Assembly: GCA_009843625.1 (NCBI GenBank)
Contig: VYDD01000467.1
Location: forward strand, 1-11,053
Reading direction: 5' to 3'
Length of the DNA stretch: 11,053 nucleotides
Origin: Gammaproteobacteria bacterium
GTDB taxonomy: Bacteria > Gemmatimonadota > Gemmatimonadetes > Longimicrobiales > Gaopeijiaceae
Below, one piece after another: positions 6,524 to 11,053 of the stretch. How positions within the stretch are numbered: the first letter of the stretch is position 1; each line of letters opens with the position of its first letter. Made by a program: the position numbers and the translations under genes. The notes under the pieces were generated by a model. That model saw only the letters and a program-made list of their open reading frames with translations, ran no database searches and was not told the origin of the DNA.

Positions 6524-8514
6524 GGTTCGCGGAGGAAATCCTCGTTCTCGTCCTTGACGAGGAGCGGGGGGATCTGGCCCCCAACCTGCCCGCGCGCTCC
6601 CTCGACCTGGCGCTCGCGGGCGCAGTGCTGATGGATCTCGCGCTCGAGGACCGCATCGACACGGATCTCGAGCGCCTGATGCTCGTGGACCCCACGCCTT
6701 TCGGCGACGATATCCTCGACCCGGCGCTCGCCGAGATCGCAAAGGACGGTCAATCACGCGACACCGCCTATTGGCTCGGACGGATCGCCGGGCGCGGGGA
6801 CCGGATCCGTCGCACCGCCCTGGCCCGCCTGATCGAGCGCGGCATCCTGAGATCCGAGGCGCACGGCCTCCTGTCCCTTGTCCCATCGGTGTCGCGGTCG
6901 CGGCGCTATCCCACCGCCGACGGGCAGTCGGTCGAAGAAGCCAGACTGCGGATCATGCGCGTGCTGTTCAGCGACGACGTCCCGGATCCGCGGGACATCG
7001 CCATGATCGCGCTGGCCAACGCCTGCGGCGTATTTCGCACCATTCTGACATCCGAGGAGCGCGAGCAGGTCCGGGGTCGCATCGATCTGCTGAAGAATCT
7101 CGACCTGATCGGCCGGACGATGAGCCTGGCGATCGAAGGGCTCGAGGCGCCGGACGATGCGCCTCCGAAGCCCCGGCGCCCGAAGGAGATCCCGGTGGTG
7201 CCGGGCCTTCCGCTGCTGGGCAACGGCCTGGCCATGCGGAGGGGACTCGTGGCCTTCCTCGCCCGCCAGTACCGTGAGCTGGGCCCGATCTTCAGAATAC
7301 GCGCTCCGGGCCGCCGGTTCGTGTGCATCGCGGGGCCGGAAGCGGCCAATTTCCTGACCTCGCACGGGAAGACCGTGTTCCGGTCGCTCGAGCCCATGGC
7401 GAACTTCCACAACCAGATGGGTTCGTCGCGCTCGATCCTGACCATGGACGGGATCGATCACGTCACCACGCGGAAGGCCCAGGCCAGGGGATACGCGGTC
7501 GGGATCATGAGGGACCGGTCGCAAGAGGTCGTCGACATCACCCGCGACGAGATCGGCAAGTGGCCGGTCGGGCAGCCGTTCGAGGCGTTGCCGGCGTTCC
7601 AGAACGTGATCGCCGAGCAGATGGGCCACATGATGGCGGGCTACTCGCCTGAAGGCTACACGCACGATCTGTCCACGCTCCTGGGCGGGCTGCTCCTGAG
7701 CGCTGCGACGGTTCCGCACGTCATGAGACTCGGGCGATTCCGCCGTGCGCGCGAACGGGCCCGCGAGCTGGCGCGGGCGGTCCTCGCACACAAGCGCAAG
7801 GCGGGTCCGCGCAAGACTACGCCGGACTTCCTGGACCTGATGCTCGAGCTGCGCGCCGCCGATCCCCAGCTTCTTCCCGAGACCAACCTGCCGCTGACGG
7901 TGCTCGCGCCCTACATGGTCGGGCTGGACACGACGGCGAGCACCTGTTCGTTCATGATCTACAACGTGCTGAAGCGGCCGCGGATCATGGAGCGCATGAC
8001 CGCCGAGGCGGACGCCCTGTTCGAGCAGGGCCCCGTGCGCGGCGAAGCCCTCAAGGGGCTCGACGTCTCGCGCCGGGTGGCGATGGAGACTCTGCGGCTG
8101 CATCCGGTCTCACCCGCCGTGTTGCGCACGACCGCCAACTCCTTCGAGTTCGCGGGGCACAGGGTATCCGCGGGCACCCAGGTCATGATCGGCACGGCGG
8201 TCGGGCACACGCTTGAAGAGTACTTCCCCGACCCGGAGCGCTTCGACATCGACCGCTACACGCCGACCCGCGGTGAACACCGGCAGCGCGGCGCCTACGC
8301 TCCCTTCGGGGCCGGCAACCACCGGTGTCTCGGCAGCGGTCTCGTCCCGGTCCAGCTCGGTCTCACCATGGCCACGTTACTCAGGGAGCTCCACCTCGAG
8401 CCGCTTGCGCCCGACTTTGAGCTGCGCGTGAGGTCGTTCCCGACCATGCAGCCGGTGGACTTCAAGATCCGCGTCGTCGGGCGGCGGACACACGACGTCG
8501 CGATTACGGCGTAG
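6517..8514 (+). CDS. GPP34 (GOLPH3-like) domain - cytochrome P450 fusion protein
   Basis: A 665-residue single open frame joining two families. Residues 1-205 match the GPP34/GOLPH3-Vps74 pattern: start FAEEILVLVLDEERG, then LDLALAGAVLMDLAL (29-43), VDPTPFGDDILDPAL (57-71), LARLIERGIL (102-111), and the late VPDPRDIAMIALANACG helix (155-171). In eukaryotes this family binds PI4P membranes; bacterial members are poorly studied. A proline-rich linker (211-235) ending in PGLPLLGN leads into a full P450 of about 430 residues: C-helix H315/R319, I-helix GLDTT 469-473, K-helix E524-R527 (ExxR), PERF 573-576, and the haem loop FGAGNHRCLG 597-606 with ligand C604. It should be a haem monooxygenase needing separate redox partners, none of which is encoded here. 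There is no transmembrane anchor, so GPP34 may dock it on the membrane (inference). The next gene follows in the same frame after the TAG. Substrate unknown. Confidence 0.92.
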   Translation: MLRFAEEILVLVLDEERGDLAPNLPARSLDLALAGAVLMDLALEDRIDTDLERLMLVDPTPFGDDILDPALAEIAKDGQSRDTAYWLGRIAGRGDRIRRTALARLIERGILRSEAHGLLSLVPSVSRSRRYPTADGQSVEEARLRIMRVLFSDDVPDPRDIAMIALANACGVFRTILTSEEREQVRGRIDLLKNLDLIGRTMSLAIEGLEAPDDAPPKPRRPKEIPVVPGLPLLGNGLAMRRGLVAFLARQYRELGPIFRIRAPGRRFVCIAGPEAANFLTSHGKTVFRSLEPMANFHNQMGSSRSILTMDGIDHVTTRKAQARGYAVGIMRDRSQEVVDITRDEIGKWPVGQPFEALPAFQNVIAEQMGHMMAGYSPEGYTHDLSTLLGGLLLSAATVPHVMRLGRFRRARERARELARAVLAHKRKAGPRKTTPDFLDLMLELRAADPQLLPETNLPLTVLAPYMVGLDTTASTCSFMIYNVLKRPRIMERMTAEADALFEQGPVRGEALKGLDVSRRVAMETLRLHPVSPAVLRTTANSFEFAGHRVSAGTQVMIGTAVGHTLEEYFPDPERFDIDRYTPTRGEHRQRGAYAPFGAGNHRCLGSGLVPVQLGLTMATLLRELHLEPLAPDFELRVRSFPTMQPVDFKIRVVGRRTHDVAITA

Positions 8515-8520
8515 ATCCTG

Positions 8521-9738
8521 GTGACCGGCGCGCGGCCACAGGCGAGCCTTCCCCGATATCACTCCCTCGACCGGCTGCGTGCATCCATGATGATGCTCGG
8601 GCTGGTCCGCCACGCCGCGGTCAGCTACGTGCCCACGGTCTTCTTCGAATGGCCGTACCGGGATGCGCAGGCCGACATGCTCGCCTACTGGGTGGTCGTC
8701 TTCATCCGCGTGTTCCACCTGCCCGTCTTCTTCGCGATTGCGGGTTTCTTCGCCGCGTACCTGGTCGAGAAGCGCGGCACCCGGGAGTTCCTGCGGCAGC
8801 GCTGGAGCCGGATCGGGGTGCCGTTCCTGGTGGCATGGCCCGTCCTGGCGGTCACGATGTTCTTCATCGTGCCGTTTGCGGCCCAGTTCAGCTCAACCCC
8901 GCCGAACGCCGCCTACAACCTCTCGGAGCTGACCTCGGCCAGGGCGTTGGAACATCTGTTCATGCACCTGTGGTTCCTCTACGACCTGATGATCCTGTAC
9001 GTGGCCGCGAGCGCGCTGCGCCCCGTCGCCGCCCGGATTCCGGCGGGTGTGCGCGCCTGGGCGATGGACTTCTTCGAGCGCCGGGTGCACCGTGGAGGCA
9101 TCGCGGTGCTGGTTCTGGTCACGGGCATCATCCTGTACCGGATGGAGTCGTGGGCCATCGACTACTACGCCGGCCCGTTCCCACCCCCCCGCCTGCTGGC
9201 GCTGTACGGCCTGTTCTTCGGATTCGGGTGGATGCTGCTGCGCCGGCGCGAGACGCTGGAGGGCTTCAAGCGCCCCGCGTGGGTTTTCCTGGCGGCCGGA
9301 ACCCTGTGCTTCTTCCTCTACCGGCATTCCCTCGAAATCGGTTGCACGCTCGTTTCGGAGAGGACGTGCACAGGGGTTGGCGGCGGGTCAGGCGGCGAGC
9401 ATCATCTGTGGGCGGTCATCTTCCTCGCGCTATCCATGTGGTTCATGGCGTATGGCCTGATCGGACTCTTCCTGCGCTACATGGACGGGCCGAGCCCGCG
9501 CTGGCGGTACATGGCGGACGCCTCGTACTGGATCTACATCGTCCACGTGCCCTTCGTCATGCTGCTGCCGCTCCTCCTGGCGACCGTGCCGCTTGCGGGG
9601 ATCGTCAAGCTCGCGCTGGTCTCGGTCGCGGCAACCGGCCTGATCCTCGTGACCTACCACTACTTGGTACGGCCGACGTTCATCGGGAAGCAGTTGAACG
9701 GGCGCCGCTACCGATCGGCCGCTCGTCGACGCGGTTGA
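8521..9738 (+). CDS. Membrane acyltransferase-3 family protein (OpgC-like)
   Basis: A 405-residue polytopic inner-membrane protein with roughly ten hydrophobic helices, of the acyltransferase-3 family (OpgC/OafA relatives), which transfers acyl groups from the cytoplasm to glycans, lipids or small molecules. Family signs: N-terminal SLDRLRA followed by the RHAAVSY histidine (H31), the loop FRQR-type stretch LRQRWSRIGVPFL (91-103), HLWFLYDLMILY (149-160), and the C-terminal ASYWIYIVHVPFV (334-346) and NGRRY end. The GTG at 8521 is chosen because it retains SLDRLRA; the first ATG (8587) would cut it. There is no clear ribosome binding site; initiation probably depends on translation of the P450 fusion, whose TAG is only 6 bp upstream and in the same frame. 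This suggests a coupled pair acting on one product. Residues about 270-295, a glycine-rich cysteine-containing loop, look periplasmic or lineage-specific. Acyl donor and acceptor unknown. Confidence 0.92.
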   Translation: MTGARPQASLPRYHSLDRLRASMMMLGLVRHAAVSYVPTVFFEWPYRDAQADMLAYWVVVFIRVFHLPVFFAIAGFFAAYLVEKRGTREFLRQRWSRIGVPFLVAWPVLAVTMFFIVPFAAQFSSTPPNAAYNLSELTSARALEHLFMHLWFLYDLMILYVAASALRPVAARIPAGVRAWAMDFFERRVHRGGIAVLVLVTGIILYRMESWAIDYYAGPFPPPRLLALYGLFFGFGWMLLRRRETLEGFKRPAWVFLAAGTLCFFLYRHSLEIGCTLVSERTCTGVGGGSGGEHHLWAVIFLALSMWFMAYGLIGLFLRYMDGPSPRWRYMADASYWIYIVHVPFVMLLPLLLATVPLAGIVKLALVSVAATGLILVTYHYLVRPTFIGKQLNGRRYRSAARRRG

Positions 9739-10327
9739 GCTCGGTGCCGCCGTTGCGGACGAGCTGGGCATCGACATTGAACGGTTGGCCGTCGATTTCG
9801 GCGGCGAGCGAGCGCCAGGCCTGGGGCAGCGTCTGCGGCGGCAGGTGCTCGGAAGGCCCTCTCCATTGGCGCAGGACGGCGCGACGATACTCCAGACCGC
9901 ACCGCGCGAGGACCCACTCCTCGTAGTCCGCGATGCGCCGAATGGCGGAGACGGTCAGGTCAACCGGTACGCGGAGCGACGGAGGAGCCTGTCCGGCCGG
10001 GATCGTGTCGGGCTTCCAGACCGGCCCCTGGATCCTCTCCGACGGCAGCCAGACGGGTCGAAACTCGTAGCGGTTGAGGTAGACGCCACCCCGCCGCGGC
10101 GTTCCGTACAGGAGCCCGAACCCCCACAACATGAGCCTGTCCCCGTCGGAAGGCGCGAGCGTGTAGCAGCTCGATCCTGCTTCTCCCACGGGAGGCCGTC
10201 GCCTGAGGAAGCCCGCTTCGAGCAGGAGGTTGCCTTCCGGGCGCACGATGTCCCGGCCCCAGTTCCAGCACTGCCGGTGCAGCAGTTCCTGGCCCTTGCT
10301 TCGGCAGAGTTCGGACATCGGGCTCAC
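9680..10327 (-). CDS. Uncharacterised 215-residue protein coupled to the FeoB-like gene
   Basis: I do not recognise the family. The protein is soluble by eye, rich in Arg, Pro and Trp. It has an N-terminal pair of cysteines (C8 and C20 in QCWNWGRDI), then RPEGNLLLEAGFLRRRPP (29-46), SSCYTL (52-57), LWGFGLLYG (67-75), and GGVYLNRYEFRPVWLP (80-95). This looks like a folded domain with conserved-type aromatic and glycine positions rather than a random frame. The start is taken as GTG 10327, overlapping the FeoB-like stop by 4 bp (GTGA) with GGAG 7 nt upstream; ATG 10333 (GGAG only 1 nt away) and ATG 10318 (no site) are less likely. The longer open frame running upstream to 10657 is shadow of the FeoB-like gene. 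Coupling implies a function with ferrous iron transport. Its 3' end overlaps the convergent acyltransferase gene by 59 bp. Confidence 0.7.
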   Translation of the reverse strand: MSPMSELCRSKGQELLHRQCWNWGRDIVRPEGNLLLEAGFLRRRPPVGEAGSSCYTLAPSDGDRLMLWGFGLLYGTPRRGGVYLNRYEFRPVWLPSERIQGPVWKPDTIPAGQAPPSLRVPVDLTVSAIRRIADYEEWVLARCGLEYRRAVLRQWRGPSEHLPPQTLPQAWRSLAAEIDGQPFNVDAQLVRNGGTELNRVDERPIGSGARSTASR

Positions 10328-11053
10328 AGCCATGCTCCGCCCCAGGCCAGCAGAGCGCTGAAGCCGGTGGCCGCCGCGGCCTGCCGACCCACCAACCGCA
10401 GCGCGAACGCGCGGCCCTGCTCGCGCCCGATCGTCAAGCAGGTGACCAGGCAGGGCAGCAGCACGCCGGCCAGATAGACGGCCGTCAACAGTTGAACGGC
10501 GCTCAGGCTTGCGGCGACGCCCGGCTGCGCCAGCAACAGGATGCCGTCCTTGCGCACGCTCGCCAGGATCACCGCCGGGGCCGCCTCCGGGGGCAATCGA
10601 AAGATGGCCATCGTCGGCTCGACGACGGTCGACGCAGCTTGCAGCGCGCCCAGCCAATGCAACAGAGACGCCGCGGCCGTGATCAGAAAGAAGACCGGCA
10701 AGGCTCTGCGAAAGAACTCCAGAACAACGCCTTGCGCCTCCAGCCAGACGGCCCTCGGGCGCGGCCAGGTCAGGAAGACCCGGCCCTCAGTCGACAACAC
10801 ATTGAGGGGAGAACGAGTCGCTTGCGGCGCGACCAGGCGGGCGTAGGCGAGCGTCGTGGCGCCAAGATAAAGCAGGTAGGCCACGACCAGCTCGGACTGT
10901 CCCGCTACGGCGAAGACCGCCAGCGTGGCGCCCAACTGATACGAACAGGCCGAACCGAAAGCGATGGCCGAGACGCAGGCGCCACGCGAGCAAGCCGGCG
11001 ACGAGCGCGCGCTGATGACGGCGGGCACGTTGCAGCCGAAACCCATCACGACC
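10324..11053 (-). CDS. feoB: FeoB-like ferrous iron transporter, C-terminal part (5' end outside window)
   Basis: Membrane part of a ferrous iron transporter B-type protein, 242 residues visible; the frame runs off the right edge. It opens with VVMGFGCNVPAV, the hallmark of the second FeoB gate domain, and ends with the matching LPPEAAPA, RKDGILLL, QLLTAVYLAGVLLPC and TIGREQG stretch of the FeoB C-terminus. There are about six hydrophobic helices. Between these, the usual FMSCSARLPVY-type motif is replaced by FGSACSYQLGATLAVF, so this is a divergent FeoB lineage and transport specificity should be treated with care. The GTG/ATG codons at 11049 and 11046 lie inside the conserved motif and are not starts; the GTPase domain and first gate, if present, are off-window. 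The distance from GCNVPA to the end is normal for FeoB, so the C-terminus is not truncated. It overlaps the next gene by 4 bp. Confidence 0.85.
   Translation of the reverse strand, partial: VVMGFGCNVPAVISARSSPACSRGACVSAIAFGSACSYQLGATLAVFAVAGQSELVVAYLLYLGATTLAYARLVAPQATRSPLNVLSTEGRVFLTWPRPRAVWLEAQGVVLEFFRRALPVFFLITAAASLLHWLGALQAASTVVEPTMAIFRLPPEAAPAVILASVRKDGILLLAQPGVAASLSAVQLLTAVYLAGVLLPCLVTCLTIGREQGRAFALRLVGRQAAAATGFSALLAWGGAWL
10335..10338 (-). promoter_or_regulatory. Ribosome binding site deciding the start of the FeoB-partner protein
   Basis: GGAG on the minus strand inside the last codons of the FeoB-like gene, 7 nt before the GTG at 10327. The same GGAG is only 1 nt from the ATG at 10333, so it selects the GTG start and gives the 4-bp stop/start overlap typical of translational coupling. 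Confidence 0.55.

Noticed and set aside
6754..8103. 449-codon minus-strand frame opposite the P450 fusion
   Set aside because: Antisense of a GC-rich gene, Arg/Gln/His-rich without recognisable domain or ribosome binding site; the plus frame encodes an intact P450.
10328..10657. N-terminal extension of the FeoB-partner protein to 325 residues
   Set aside because: The extension lies entirely within the FeoB-like gene in another frame, is Arg/Gly-rich and featureless, and a well-spaced ribosome binding site supports the GTG at 10327.

Overview
This is a very GC-rich, densely coded bacterial window with seven protein genes, two of them cut by the window edges, and one sizeable intergenic gap (5950-6516). 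The first gene encodes a secreted-type protein with plant-like leucine-rich repeats followed by a metzincin. That architecture, together with the GC content and Shine-Dalgarno-led tight gene packing, resembles Gemmatimonadota, including sponge-associated and marine lineages. This assignment is inference from protein style; there is no rRNA or other marker in the window.

Layout. (1) 2-3136, plus strand: the 3' part of a large protein with two leucine-rich-repeat modules and a zinc metalloprotease domain; its 5' end lies off the window. (2) 3139-5949, minus strand: a two-gene operon made of an ABC exporter with an extra N-terminal soluble domain and a DUF1854 protein, a pairing known elsewhere. 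It converges on gene 1 with only 2 bp between stops. (3) 5950-6516: a divergent intergenic region. It holds a strong hairpin plus T-tract on the minus strand right before the ABC start (attenuator-like), two perfect 12-bp palindromes and a weak promoter candidate for the rightward genes. (4) 6517-9738, plus strand: an unusual GPP34 (GOLPH3-like)-cytochrome P450 fusion, followed in the same reading frame, after one TAG and two codons, by an integral membrane acyltransferase-3 (OpgC-like) protein. (5) 9680-11053, minus strand: the C-terminal part of a divergent FeoB-type ferrous iron transporter, translationally coupled (4-bp overlap) to a 215-residue protein of unknown family. That protein's end overlaps the acyltransferase gene tail-to-tail by 59 bp.

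How they may work together: the P450 fusion and acyltransferase look like a membrane-associated tailoring pair (oxidation then acylation of a lipid, glycan or secondary metabolite). The GPP34 domain is plausibly the membrane-docking device of a P450 that lacks a transmembrane anchor. The ABC/DUF1854 pair looks like a self-contained export module. The FeoB-like gene and its partner look like an iron-uptake unit with an undescribed accessory protein. The most novel item is the GPP34-P450 fusion with its in-frame acyltransferase neighbour. No tRNA, rRNA, CRISPR array, insertion sequence or phage gene was recognised.
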